NCBI RefSeq assembly: GCF_029893585.1
Contig: NZ_JARXYX010000040.1
Span: 1 to 64,000, forward strand
Origin: Streptomyces sp. LBL
GTDB lineage: Bacteria; Actinomycetota; Actinomycetes; Streptomycetales; Streptomycetaceae
Direction of reading: 5' to 3'
Length of the DNA stretch: 64,000 nucleotides
Shown: positions 48,169 to 56,553 of the stretch, one piece after another
How positions within the stretch are numbered: position 1 is the first letter of the stretch
Layout: every line of letters starts with the position of its first letter
Made by a program: the position numbers and the translations under genes
Notes under the pieces: model-generated
Databases searched by the model: none
What the model saw: only the letters and a program-made list of their open reading frames with translations
Told to the model about the DNA's origin: nothing

Positions 48169-49635
48169 TTACTTGTGCGCCCGCACCGGAACGTCGAGGA
48201 TCACCCTGGTCCCCCGCTCCGGGGCCGGGACCATGTCGAAGGTGCCGCCCAACTCGCCCTCCACCAGTGTTCGTACGATCTGGAGGCCGAGGTTGCCGCT
48301 GGTGTGGGGGTCGAAGCCGGCGGGGAGGCCGCGGCCGTCGTCCTGGACGGTGACCAGCAGGCGGATCTCCTGCGTGGTGCCGCCGCGTACGGCCGAGACC
48401 TCGACCGTGCCGGTCTCCCCCTCGCGGAAGCCGTGTTCGAGGGCGTTCTGGAGGATCTCGGTCAGGACCATCGACAGCGGGGTGGCGACCTCCGCGTCCA
48501 GGATGCCGAAGCGGCCGGTGCGTCGGCCGGTGACCTTGCCCGGGGAGATCTCGGCGACCATCGCGAGGACCCGGTCGGCGATCTCGTCGAACTCCACCCG
48601 CTCGTCCAAGTTCTGGGAGAGCGTCTCGTGCACGATCGCGATCGACCCGACTCGCCGTACCGCCTCTTCGAGGGCTTCGCGGCCGCGGTCGGACTCGATA
48701 CGCCTGGCCTGCAGCCGCAGCAGGGCGGCCACCGTCTGGAGGTTGTTCTTCACCCGGTGGTGGATCTCCCGGATGGTCGCGTCCTTGGTGATCAACTCGC
48801 GCTCGCGGCGTCGCAGTTCGGTGACGTCACGGAGCAGGACCAGCGAACCGATGCGGGTGCCCTTGGGTTTGAGCGGGATCGCCCGGAACTGGATCACTCC
48901 GTCGTCGGACTCGATCTCGAACTCCCGCGGCGCCCAGCCGCTGGCCACCTTGGCGAGTGCCTCGTCCACCGGCCCATGACTCGGGGCGAGTTCGGCGGTG
49001 GTCCGGCCGAGGTGCTGTCCGACCAGGTCGGAGGCGAGACCGAGGCGGTGGTAGGCGGACAGCGCGTTCGGCGAGGCGTACTGGACGACGCCGTCCGCGT
49101 CGAGACGGATCAGACCGTCGCCCACGCGGGGCGAGGCGTCCATGTCGACCTGCTGGTTCGCGAACGGGAAAGCACCGGCCGCGATCATCTGCGCGAGGTC
49201 CGAGGCGCTCTGGAGATACGTCAGCTCCAGGCGGCTCGGGGTACGCACGGTGAGGAGGTTGGTGTTGCGGGCGATGACCCCGAGGACACGCCCCTCCCGT
49301 CGTACGGGAATGGACTCGATCCGGACGGGGACCTCTTCGCGCCACTCGGGATCGCCCTCGCGGACGATCCTGCCCTCGTCGAGCGCGAGGTCCAGCATGG
49401 GGCGGCGGCCGCGCGGGACGAGGTGGCCGACCATGTCGTCCTGGTACGAGGTGGGGCCGGTGTTGGGCCGCATCTGGGCAACCGACACATACCGGGTGCC
49501 GTCGAGGGTGGGGACCCACAGGACGAGATCGGCGAAGGAGAGGTCGGAGAGCAACTGCCACTCCGAGACCAGCAGGTGGAGCCACTCGAGGTCGGAGTCG
49601 CCGAGGGCCGTGTGCTGGCGTACGAGTTCGTTCAT
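48169..49635 (-). CDS. PdtaS-like soluble sensor histidine kinase (GAF-PAS-HisKA_2)
   Basis: A 488-residue cytoplasmic kinase without TM segments. An N-terminal GAF-like domain (about 1-150: WLHLLVSEWQLLSDLSFADL) is followed by a PAS domain (about 175-285: DGLIRLDADGVVQYASPNAL), then the HisKA_2 H-box IREIHHRVKNNLQTVAALL and an HWE/HATPase_c domain (LTEILQNALEHGF, DDGRGLPAGFDP). This matches mycobacterial PdtaS, which pairs with the ANTAR RNA-binding regulator PdtaR; no PdtaR gene is in the window. It corresponds by position to SCO5239. Start ATG 49635; a GTG at 49644 is possible. Convergent with wblE. Confidence 0.9.
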   Translation of the reverse strand: MNELVRQHTALGDSDLEWLHLLVSEWQLLSDLSFADLVLWVPTLDGTRYVSVAQMRPNTGPTSYQDDMVGHLVPRGRRPMLDLALDEGRIVREGDPEWREEVPVRIESIPVRREGRVLGVIARNTNLLTVRTPSRLELTYLQSASDLAQMIAAGAFPFANQQVDMDASPRVGDGLIRLDADGVVQYASPNALSAYHRLGLASDLVGQHLGRTTAELAPSHGPVDEALAKVASGWAPREFEIESDDGVIQFRAIPLKPKGTRIGSLVLLRDVTELRRRERELITKDATIREIHHRVKNNLQTVAALLRLQARRIESDRGREALEEAVRRVGSIAIVHETLSQNLDERVEFDEIADRVLAMVAEISPGKVTGRRTGRFGILDAEVATPLSMVLTEILQNALEHGFREGETGTVEVSAVRGGTTQEIRLLVTVQDDGRGLPAGFDPHTSGNLGLQIVRTLVEGELGGTFDMVPAPERGTRVILDVPVRAHK

Positions 49636-49908
49636 GGAGGGCACGTGTGCGAGCGTACCTGGCGGTACGGACCTCGCCCGGGACCAGCCGTGGGCGGCCC
49701 GGGAAACACCCGCGGGCCGCGGCGCCTGGGAGGGACCCTCAGCCCTCCCGGCACCGCAGCCCGGAGCAACATCGGCCGTGGGGTGTGCGGTCCCGGTCGG
49801 CCGAAGGATGAGGACCCGGGGCAGTCAGGGCAGAGAGCTCCGGTTCCTCGTCCGTCCTCCTGTGCGGGGAGGGCGGAAGTTCTTTCGTTTTCAGTTGCCT
49901 CCACGCAT

Positions 49909-49924
49909 TGTGGACTAGACCACT
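49909..49924. promoter_or_regulatory. DasR-responsive element (dre), orphan position
   Basis: TGTGGACTAGACCACT matches the dre consensus ACTGGTCTAGACCACT at 12-13 of 16 positions, with the strongly conserved TAGACCA half intact. It lies 274 bp upstream of the sensor kinase gene and 429 bp upstream of nagB. Confidence 0.65.
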
Positions 49925-50269
49925 ACGTGTGTCCATGCATGGGAGGCTGTTTGTTCTGGGGACTTTCCCCCGCCGCGTCCGCACCACTCGGACGTCCTGG
50001 CATCCCTCAAGCAGCCTACCCGCGTGGGTTCCTGTGCGAGGCCGGACGGCCATGGCGATTTCCGCGAGCCCTTCCGACTCCGCCCGGCTCGCGCCGTCGC
50101 GCGCCTGCTGGTGGGTGCGCTCGACGGTGGCGCGGGCGGTGGGCCCTCTGCCCCGGCGTGAGACGGGCGGAGCGTAGGCCCGGGACGAATGGTTCACTGG
50201 CCGGACAATTGTCGGCGAGCGACCTCGGAGCCTGGTGGACACCTGGGCCGAAAAGGGTGGCTCTGTTAG

Positions 50270-50285
50270 ATTGGTCTAAACCACA
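50270..50285 (+). promoter_or_regulatory. dre site of nagB
   Basis: ATTGGTCTAAACCACA matches the dre consensus at 13 of 16 positions, 68 bp before the nagB start codon, placing it at or just downstream of the promoter. DasR repression of nagB is established in S. coelicolor. Confidence 0.85.
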
Positions 50286-50352
50286 TAGACCCCTCCCGGG
50301 TCCCCGTCGAGTCCCCTCTGTTCAGACCGTTTCTTCAGATCGGCAGGCCAGC

Positions 50353-51138
50353 GTGGAAGTTGTCATCGTTCCGGACGCCAAGGCGGGCGGCGAGCTCATC
50401 GCCGGAGCCATGGCCCAGCTGCTCCGGCGCACGCCCGACGCCCTGTTGGGCGTGGCCACCGGCTCCACGCCGCTGCCCGTCTACGAGGCACTGGCGGCGC
50501 AGGTCCGCTCCGGTGCCGTGGACTCCTCCCGAGCGCGGATAGCGCAGCTCGACGAGTACGTGGGGCTGGCGGCCGACCATCCGGAGTCGTACCGTTCCGT
50601 GCTGCGGCGCGAGGTCCTGGAGCCCCTCGGGATCGGGATGGTCGCGTTCATGGGCCCCGACGGCACGGCCGAGGACGTGCAAGGGGCGTGCGCTGCGTAC
50701 GACAGGGCGCTGACCGAGGCCGGCGGGGTGGACCTGCAGCTGCTGGGGATCGGGACCGACGGTCACATCGGGTTCAACGAGCCGTGCTCGTCGCTGGCCT
50801 CGCGGACCCGGATCAAGACGCTGACCGAGCAGACCCGGGTGGACAACGCGCGCTTCTTCGACGGTGACATCGATCAGGTGCCGCACCACGTGATCACCCA
50901 GGGCATCGGGACGATCCTGGAGGCACGGCACCTGGTGCTCCTCGCCACCGGCGAGGGCAAGGCGGACGCGGTCGCGGCGACCGTGGAGGGGCCGGTCGCG
51001 GCGGTGTGCCCCGCCTCCGCACTCCAACTCCACCCGCACGCCACGGTCGTGGTCGACGAGGCTGCCGCGTCCAAGCTGAAGCTGGCGGACTACTTCCGGT
51101 ACACGTTCGCCCACAAGCCGGACTGGCAGGGCATCTGA
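50353..51138 (+). CDS. nagB: Glucosamine-6-phosphate deaminase NagB
   Basis: A 261-residue cytoplasmic enzyme converting glucosamine-6-phosphate to fructose-6-phosphate and ammonia. The family signatures are ATGSTPLPVYEAL (about 36-48, phosphate loop), QLDEYVGL (catalytic Asp/Glu region, about 67-74), GIGTDGHIGFNEP (about 135-147, with active-site Asp, His and Glu), and the closing VCPASALQLHP. The start is a GTG at 50353. It feeds GlcNAc-derived sugar phosphate into glycolysis. DasR ligand GlcN-6-P is its substrate, so the gene is part of the feedback loop. Separated from the das operon by a convergent arrangement with the GH3 gene. Confidence 0.96.
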   Translation: MEVVIVPDAKAGGELIAGAMAQLLRRTPDALLGVATGSTPLPVYEALAAQVRSGAVDSSRARIAQLDEYVGLAADHPESYRSVLRREVLEPLGIGMVAFMGPDGTAEDVQGACAAYDRALTEAGGVDLQLLGIGTDGHIGFNEPCSSLASRTRIKTLTEQTRVDNARFFDGDIDQVPHHVITQGIGTILEARHLVLLATGEGKADAVAATVEGPVAAVCPASALQLHPHATVVVDEAAASKLKLADYFRYTFAHKPDWQGI

Positions 51139-51282
51139 TGACAGGGTCCGCCCGGGCGCCGGCCTGCGAAACAGGCGCGTCGGGTGCGGGCGCACCAGGA
51201 AAGACGGTCCGCGCAGCGGGGGCGGTCGACGGTACGTCGACCGCCCTGAGCGACCACTGACGTCCCTGGGCCGGCCGGGCCC

Positions 51283-52887
51283 TCACCGCCGCCGTCCCTG
51301 GACCGGCCGGGCCCTCGGCGTCGTACGGACAGTCGGCGCCTTCGTTGTCGTACGGACTGCGGGCTGCTCCCCGGCGATGACCTCCGCCGCCGCTCGGCCG
51401 CAGACACGGGCCGCGCCATGGGTGGCGATGTGGAGGGCGCCCCGGGGGGTGGCCTGCGGGAGGCCCATCTCGACGACGATCGCGTCGGGGCGGGACGACA
51501 GGAGGGTGTCGAGGGCCGCCGCCATCCAGGGGTGGCGGTGCTCGTCGCGGACGACGGCCACGATGCGACGTCCGTGGGCCGCCGTCAGGGCTGTGGCACC
51601 GGCGTGCTCGTCCGTGAAGGTGCCGGTCTCCGTGCCGGGGAGCAGACGGGTCAGCTCCGCCGCCACACCCCAGGGGGTCTCGTCGCCCACGGCGATGTTC
51701 GCCACCGGAGTGAACGCGGCGACGTACGGGGCTTCGGTGAGCGGGGTGAAGCCCTCGAGACCGGTGAGGCGCAGGGCGCGACGGGCGGCACGGAGGCCGA
51801 CCTCGCTGATGTCACCGATGTCACCGACGGTGGTGGCCGGGGAAGCCGCCTGGGCGGAAGCGGTCCAACGGGCCAGGGCCCGGACCCGTTCCGCCGCGTC
51901 GGCGAGGCGTTCCTCGGGGAGGTCGCCGGAGCGTACGGCCGTGACGAGGGCGTCCCGGAGGCGGCGTACCGTCTCCTCGTCGGCCAGGCCGCCGCCCACG
52001 CAGATGGCGTCGGCACCGGCGGCGAGGGCGAGAACGCTGCCGCGTTCGATGCCGTAGGTGGCGGCGATGGCCCGCATCTCCATGCCGTCGGTGACGATGA
52101 GGCCGTCGTAGCCGAGTTCGCCGCGCAGCAGGTCGGTGAGAATCCGGCGGGACAGGGTGGCCGGGCGGTCCGGGTCCAGGGCCGGGACCAGGATGTGGGC
52201 GGTCATCACCGCGCGGGTGCCGGCGGCGATCGCCGCGCGGAACGGGGCCAGTTCACGGTCGTACAGGACCGTGGCGTCCGCGTCGATGCGGGGCAGCGCG
52301 TGGTGGGAGTCGATCGCCGTGTCGCCGTGGCCCGGGAAGTGCTTGGTGCAGGCGGCGACTCCCGCGGACTGGAGGCCGGTGACGTAGGCCACGGTGTGCC
52401 GGGCGACCAGGTCGGGGGCGGCGCCGAAGGACCGTACGCCGATCACCGGGTTGGACGGGTTCGAGTTCACGTCGGCCGAGGGCGCCCAGTTGAAGTTCAC
52501 CCCGCAGGCGGCGAGGCGGCGGCCGAGTTCGGCGGCCACCTCCCTCGTCAGCTCCACGTCGTCCACCGCGCCCAGCGCGTGGTTGCCCGGGAAACCGGAG
52601 CCCGTGCGCGCCTCCAGGCGCGTGACGTCTCCGCCCTCCTCGTCGATCGCGACCAGCACGTCGTCCCGCTCGGCGCGCAGCTGGGCCGTCAGGGCCGCCA
52701 GTTGCTCGGGCGAGGCGATGTTGCGGCCGAACAGGCCGACCGAGGCGAGGCCCTCGCCGAGGCGGCGAAGCAGCCAGTCGGGGGCGGTGGTGCCCGGGAA
52801 GCCGGGCTGGAGGACCGTCAGCGCGTCGCGCGTGAGGCCATCCTTTTCCGGATCGAATGCAGTGGTACCGCCGGCGGTTGTCGTCAT
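51283..52887 (-). CDS. Glycoside hydrolase family 3 beta-N-acetylhexosaminidase (NagZ-like)
   Basis: A 534-residue cytoplasmic GH3 enzyme. The TIM-barrel motif KHFPGHGDTAIDSHHALPRI holds the substrate-binding Lys-His and the catalytic His-Asp loop typical of NagZ, and the nucleophile Asp is in GLIVTDGMEMRAI. A C-terminal sandwich domain (about 350-500) is present, longer than minimal NagZ (340 residues). No signal peptide is seen, so it should act on imported chitobiose or recycled muropeptide. Position directly downstream of dasC (10 bp) makes it part of the dasABC transcript, as in S. coelicolor SCO5235. It would release GlcNAc for NagB-dependent catabolism. Residues 515-534 are low complexity. 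Confidence 0.9.
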   Translation of the reverse strand: MTTTAGGTTAFDPEKDGLTRDALTVLQPGFPGTTAPDWLLRRLGEGLASVGLFGRNIASPEQLAALTAQLRAERDDVLVAIDEEGGDVTRLEARTGSGFPGNHALGAVDDVELTREVAAELGRRLAACGVNFNWAPSADVNSNPSNPVIGVRSFGAAPDLVARHTVAYVTGLQSAGVAACTKHFPGHGDTAIDSHHALPRIDADATVLYDRELAPFRAAIAAGTRAVMTAHILVPALDPDRPATLSRRILTDLLRGELGYDGLIVTDGMEMRAIAATYGIERGSVLALAAGADAICVGGGLADEETVRRLRDALVTAVRSGDLPEERLADAAERVRALARWTASAQAASPATTVGDIGDISEVGLRAARRALRLTGLEGFTPLTEAPYVAAFTPVANIAVGDETPWGVAAELTRLLPGTETGTFTDEHAGATALTAAHGRRIVAVVRDEHRHPWMAAALDTLLSSRPDAIVVEMGLPQATPRGALHIATHGAARVCGRAAAEVIAGEQPAVRTTTKAPTVRTTPRARPVQGRRR

Positions 52888-52896
52888 CGGGTGGCG

Positions 52897-53787
52897 TTAT
52901 CCCTTCACGGCGCCCGCGGTCAGGCCCGCGGCCATCTTGCGCTGAACGAGGAGGAAGAGGACCACGATCGGCACGGCCATCATGGTGGCTCCGGCCATCA
53001 TCGGGGCGTATTCGGTGCCGTGCTTGGTGGTGAAGTTACCGAGCCATACGGTCGCGGTCTGGTTCTTCTGGCTGAGCAGCATGAGGGCGTACAGGTACTC
53101 GTTCCAGGCCTGGATGAAACCGTAGACCGAGGTGGCGACCATGCCGGGAGCCAGCAGCGGGAAGACCACGCGGACGAAGGCGCCGGTGCGGGAGCAGCCG
53201 TCGACCATCGCCGCCTCCTCCAGTTCCTTCGGGATGTTGACGATGAATCCGCGCAGCGTCCACACCGTGAAAGGGAGGATGAAGGTCAGGTAGGTGATGA
53301 TCAGGCCGGAGAGCTTGTCGTACTGGTCGAGGTCGTTGAGCAGCAGGAACACCGGGATGATCATCGCGACCAGCGGGATCATCTGCACGGCGAGGATGCC
53401 CACGATCACGATCTTGCGGCCGCGGAAGGCGAACCGGGAGATGGCGAGCGCGGCCAGCATGCCGACGACCATGCCGATCACGACCACCGCGAGCGACACG
53501 ATCAGGCTGCGGCCGACCGGGCCCCAGAAGTCGGCGATGTCCAGCGCCCGGCTGAAGTTGGAGAGCGTCAGGCCCGTGGGCAGCAGGCTCGGGTCCGGGT
53601 CGATGGCGTCCTTGGCCGGCTTGAACGCCGTGTTCAGCATCCAGTAGACGGGGAAGCCGGCGGTGACGAAGACGAGGAGGCCGAGGAGGTTCCAGCCGGC
53701 CTTCGACTTCCGGGGTGCGGGGGTCCCCCCGGGTGTCCCCCCGGTCGTCCGCACGGGGGTCCGCACGGGAGTCGTCAGCGTGCTCAT
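52897..53787 (-). CDS. dasC: Chitobiose ABC transporter permease DasC
   Basis: A 296-residue MalG-type permease with six predicted TM helices. The EAA loop is PKELEEAAMVDGCSRTGAFV (about 185-204), which contacts the ATPase. The first 30 residues are Thr/Pro-rich and cytoplasmic. It begins on the stop of dasB (ATGA overlap) with 4-bp coupling. It pairs with DasB to form the membrane channel for N,N'-diacetylchitobiose. No ATPase gene is in the operon; in S. coelicolor the shared MsiK ATPase is used. Confidence 0.93.
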   Translation of the reverse strand: MSTLTTPVRTPVRTTGGTPGGTPAPRKSKAGWNLLGLLVFVTAGFPVYWMLNTAFKPAKDAIDPDPSLLPTGLTLSNFSRALDIADFWGPVGRSLIVSLAVVVIGMVVGMLAALAISRFAFRGRKIVIVGILAVQMIPLVAMIIPVFLLLNDLDQYDKLSGLIITYLTFILPFTVWTLRGFIVNIPKELEEAAMVDGCSRTGAFVRVVFPLLAPGMVATSVYGFIQAWNEYLYALMLLSQKNQTATVWLGNFTTKHGTEYAPMMAGATMMAVPIVVLFLLVQRKMAAGLTAGAVKG

Positions 53788-54767
53788 TCGACCTCTCCGA
53801 TCTTCAGCATCTGGCGCATGTAGACGGCGACCACGCCCAACAGCAACAGCACGGTCAGCAGGGCGATCGCCGAGCCCTGCGCGTAGTCGTTGACGACGAA
53901 CGCGCGGTCGTAGGAGTAGGTGGTCAGGAGCTGGAACTCCGCCTCGGGATGGCCGTTGCGCATCACGAAGACCTGCGGGAAGACGCCCATGTCCCAGATG
54001 ACCGAGAGGGTCGTGAGCATCACGACGATCGGCTTGAGGATGGGCAGGGTGACGTACCGGAAGACGTTCCAGGAGCCCGCGCCGTCGAGGCGGGCCGCCT
54101 CCTCCAGTTCCTTGGGGACCTGGGTGAGACCGGCGCTGAGCGTGATGACCACGAAGGGCACGGCGCCCCAGACCACCAGCAACATGATCACGACCAGGCC
54201 CTGCGGACCGCTCGCGAACCAGTTGTGGCCGATGAGGTCGACGCCGGGCAGCTTGCTGAGGACCGCGTTGAGGATGCCGTAGTCCGCATCGAACAGCCAC
54301 TTGAAGACGGTCGTGGCGACGACGATCGGCATGCCCCAGCTGGCCACCAGCGCGATGTTGATCAGGACCTTCACCCAGCCGGAGACTCGCTGGAGCAGCA
54401 GGGCGATCGCCATGCCGGAGACCATGGTGAAGGTGACGCAGCCGGCCGCGAAGACGATGGTCCGGACGACGACCGCCCAGAACTCGCCATCGCTCAGGAT
54501 GCCCGTGAAGTTGTCGAATCCGACCGATTCGGCCGGCTGGAAGCCCCACAGCTGGGACTGGCCGAACTTCTGGAAGGAGAGGGTGACCATGCGGACCAGC
54601 GGATAGCCGAGGACCAGCCCGAGGATCAGCAGGCAGGGGGCGAGCAGCAGCCAGGGGGTGCCGGCCCCGCCCGGCGTCCGCTTTCTGCGGGGGGCGTCCG
54701 CGACAGGGGGCGGCGGTGCCTGCCGCGGCGGCGGCACCTTGGCAGGGGTGGTCGTGTCGGCACTCAT
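53784..54767 (-). CDS. dasB: Chitobiose ABC transporter permease DasB
   Basis: A 327-residue MalF-type permease. The first 45 residues are Pro/Thr/Arg-rich and cytoplasmic, then six TM helices follow from about residue 49 (GTPWLLLAPCLLILGLVLGY). The EAA loop is PKELEEAARLDGAGSWNVFR. The ATG at 54767 follows GAGGAG; a longer upstream frame is repeat-derived and rejected. It lies 139 bp after dasA, and that gap contains a 32-bp direct repeat that may attenuate expression of the permease genes relative to the binding protein. Partner of DasC; ATP hydrolysis is expected from the remote MsiK. Confidence 0.93.
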   Translation of the reverse strand: MSADTTTPAKVPPPRQAPPPPVADAPRRKRTPGGAGTPWLLLAPCLLILGLVLGYPLVRMVTLSFQKFGQSQLWGFQPAESVGFDNFTGILSDGEFWAVVVRTIVFAAGCVTFTMVSGMAIALLLQRVSGWVKVLINIALVASWGMPIVVATTVFKWLFDADYGILNAVLSKLPGVDLIGHNWFASGPQGLVVIMLLVVWGAVPFVVITLSAGLTQVPKELEEAARLDGAGSWNVFRYVTLPILKPIVVMLTTLSVIWDMGVFPQVFVMRNGHPEAEFQLLTTYSYDRAFVVNDYAQGSAIALLTVLLLLGVVAVYMRQMLKIGEVE

Positions 54768-54813
54768 CCGCGCGCTCCTCAGCGGTCCCTCGGGTCGTAC
54801 ACAAGCAGACGCC

Positions 54814-54877
54814 CCGCGCCGGGCGGGCCGTACGAGAGGCAGAGCCCGCGCCGGGCGGGCCGTACGAGAGGCAGAGC
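54814..54877. repeat. 32-bp direct repeat between dasA and dasB
   Basis: CCGCGCCGGGCGGGCCGTAC plus GAGAGGCAGAGC occurs twice head to tail (54814-54845, 54846-54877). It lies in the intercistronic region and could form GC-rich structure in the mRNA, as REP elements do in other sugar ABC operons. Confidence 0.75.
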
Positions 54878-54906
54878 CCCGCACTCGGCCAGGCCCTGCC
54901 CTCACG

Positions 54907-56193
54907 TCACTTCGTGTTGATCACCTTGTCGATCGCGGCGTCCGCTTCCTTCGCGGCAGCCTCGACCGACTTCTTGCCGGTGCCGATGTTCTGCAGCATG
55001 GTCTGCAGGACCTGGGCCTTCTCGACCTGGCCCCAGCCCGGCGCCATGGGGACGAACCAGTTGGACTCGGCCGCGGTGGCCGGGACCGCCGTCGCCGGGT
55101 CCTTCTTCAGCGAGGCGAGGTCGGTCTTGTTGTTGGGCAGGTTGCCCTTGGCCATCAGGCCCTTCTGGCCGGAGGGACCGGTGAACGCGTTGATCCACTC
55201 GGCGGCGACGGCCTGCGCGTCCGACTTCACCGGGACGGCGAGGTCCGAACCGCCCAGGAAGACGGGGAGGTTCTTGCCGGACGGGCCGGGCATCACGAAG
55301 TTCTGGAGCTCGCCCTTGAGCTTGCCGGTCTTGTCGTTCTTCGGGTCCTCGGAGGTCGTGCCCTCCCAGGCCGCGCCGAAGATCATGCCGGACCTGCCCT
55401 GGCCGTAGACGATGTAACGGTCGGACTCGTCCTTGGTCTTGTCGCCGTGCATGTACGTGTCGACGACGTTCTTGAACTCGGTGAGGCCCTTGACCGACTC
55501 GGGCGAGGAGAGGTTGCCCTTCCACTGGCCGCCCGACTCGACGGCGATGGAGCCGCCGGCGTCGTAGACGAAGGACATGGCCGCGTACCAGTCACGGGTG
55601 GGCTGGTACCAGGCGGAGAACTTGTCGCCCTCCTTCTTCTGCACCGTGTCCAGGGCGGCGGTCAGCTCGGCGTACGTCCTGGGGACGGACTTGACGCCCG
55701 CCGAGGCGAACAGGTCCTTGCGCCAGTTGGCGACACGGCCGCCGGCGTAGTAGGGGACGCCGTAGGTCTTGCCGTCGTAGGTCACCGAGGCCTTGAGGCC
55801 GTCCAGCCAGGCGGAGGAGTTGTCGAACTTCGCCGGGTCGAGGGGGGCGAAGGCGCCCTTGACCATGTAGCCGAGCATCTCGGTGTTGCCCATCTCGACC
55901 ACGTCGGGCGCCTTGTCGGTGGCGAGGACGGCGTCGAGCTTGGCGTTCTTGTCCGGCCAGCCGTAGTACTCGTAGTTGATCTTGATGCCGGGGTGTGCCT
56001 TCTTGACCGTGGCATCGGCTGCCTTCACCAGCTCCGGCCAGTTGTTCTGCGCGTCGACGGTGAGCCAGACCGTCAGCTCCTTGGCGTCCGCGCCGCTCTT
56101 GCCCGAGCCCTCGCCACCGCCGTCGCCCCCGCACGCCGCGATGGAGACCATCATGCCCGCGATACCGATCGCGGCTATCAGCTTGCGCTTCAC
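54907..56193 (-). CDS. dasA: Chitobiose-binding lipoprotein DasA
   Basis: A 428-residue extracytoplasmic solute-binding lipoprotein of family 1. The signal peptide ends in the lipobox SIAAC at about residue 21, with a Gly/Ser/Asp linker after it. The mature protein has the MalE-like two-lobe pattern (LTVWLTVDAQNNW, DVVEMGNTEMLGYMVKGAFA, GVPYYAGGRVANWRKDLFAS). Several aromatic residues for sugar stacking are evident. The start is a GTG at 56193 with GGAGGGTGGC just upstream. Expression is controlled by DasR through two dre sites 72-111 bp upstream. Transport is needed for GlcNAc sensing, morphological development and antibiotic production in S. coelicolor. First gene of dasABC plus GH3. Confidence 0.95.
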   Translation of the reverse strand: MKRKLIAAIGIAGMMVSIAACGGDGGGEGSGKSGADAKELTVWLTVDAQNNWPELVKAADATVKKAHPGIKINYEYYGWPDKNAKLDAVLATDKAPDVVEMGNTEMLGYMVKGAFAPLDPAKFDNSSAWLDGLKASVTYDGKTYGVPYYAGGRVANWRKDLFASAGVKSVPRTYAELTAALDTVQKKEGDKFSAWYQPTRDWYAAMSFVYDAGGSIAVESGGQWKGNLSSPESVKGLTEFKNVVDTYMHGDKTKDESDRYIVYGQGRSGMIFGAAWEGTTSEDPKNDKTGKLKGELQNFVMPGPSGKNLPVFLGGSDLAVPVKSDAQAVAAEWINAFTGPSGQKGLMAKGNLPNNKTDLASLKKDPATAVPATAAESNWFVPMAPGWGQVEKAQVLQTMLQNIGTGKKSVEAAAKEADAAIDKVINTK

Positions 56194-56264
56194 GCCACCC
56201 TCCTCAGGGATGCCCTCGAACCCCCCAGGCACCCCGCGGTGCACGTGGGGCCGGGACCTGGACC

Positions 56265-56280
56265 AATGGTGTAGACCAGT
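56265..56280 (-). promoter_or_regulatory. dre site 1 of dasA
   Basis: AATGGTGTAGACCAGT matches the dre consensus in 13 of 16 positions, 72-87 bp upstream of the dasA GTG. Two dre sites are known for S. coelicolor dasA. Confidence 0.85.
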
Positions 56281-56288
56281 ACCGGGAG

Positions 56289-56304
56289 CTTGGCTCAGAC
56301 CAAG
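56289..56304 (-). promoter_or_regulatory. dre-like site 2 of dasA
   Basis: CTTGGCTCAGACCAAG keeps the TGG and AGACCA elements and is itself a dyad (CTTGG/CCAAG). It starts 24 bp from site 1, a spacing that fits cooperative DasR binding. It is weaker than the first site. Confidence 0.55.
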
Positions 56305-56433
56305 GGGCCTGTCAAGGGTGGCGAATGGGCTCTGACCAGCCGTTATGCGACCTACATATGGAGGAACCTTTAAGTAAGAACCCATCGAAAACATCCACGC
56401 CGGAGGGCACACTTCCGATAGACCACATGACTT

Positions 56434-56449
56434 GGTGGACTAGACCAAA
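56434..56449 (+). promoter_or_regulatory. dre site of dasR
   Basis: GGTGGACTAGACCAAA contains the intact TAGACCA half and a degenerate left half. It lies 105-120 bp before the dasR start, consistent with DasR autoregulation. Confidence 0.7.
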
Positions 56450-56553
56450 AGAGATGGCGGCGGTATACAGAAGGGATCACGGAGCGTGCGGAAGACATCC
56501 CGATACGCTGCCGTGCCACGATGTGAGCGCATCCGGAGCCGGGAAGGCAGAGC

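Larger units (their letters stand above)
49645..50352. other. Sensor kinase / nagB divergent intergenic region
   Basis: A 708-bp gap with two DasR boxes (49909-49924 and 50270-50285). Short open frames occur on both strands, but none combines Streptomyces codon bias, a ribosome-binding site and a recognisable protein. One on the plus strand (start about 50052, about 41 codons) is a weak candidate small gene, which I do not annotate. Confidence 0.5.
56194..56553. other. dasA-dasR divergent regulatory region
   Basis: A 360-bp region with the promoters of dasA (minus) and dasR (plus). It contains dre-type sites at 56265-56280 and 56289-56304 (dasA side) and 56434-56449 (dasR side). No additional gene is supported. 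Confidence 0.7.

Noticed and set aside
49739..50242. 167-codon minus-strand frame between the kinase and nagB
   Set aside because: Arg/Ser/Thr-rich without codon bias, start signal or known relatives; it also covers a dre site. Treated as intergenic.
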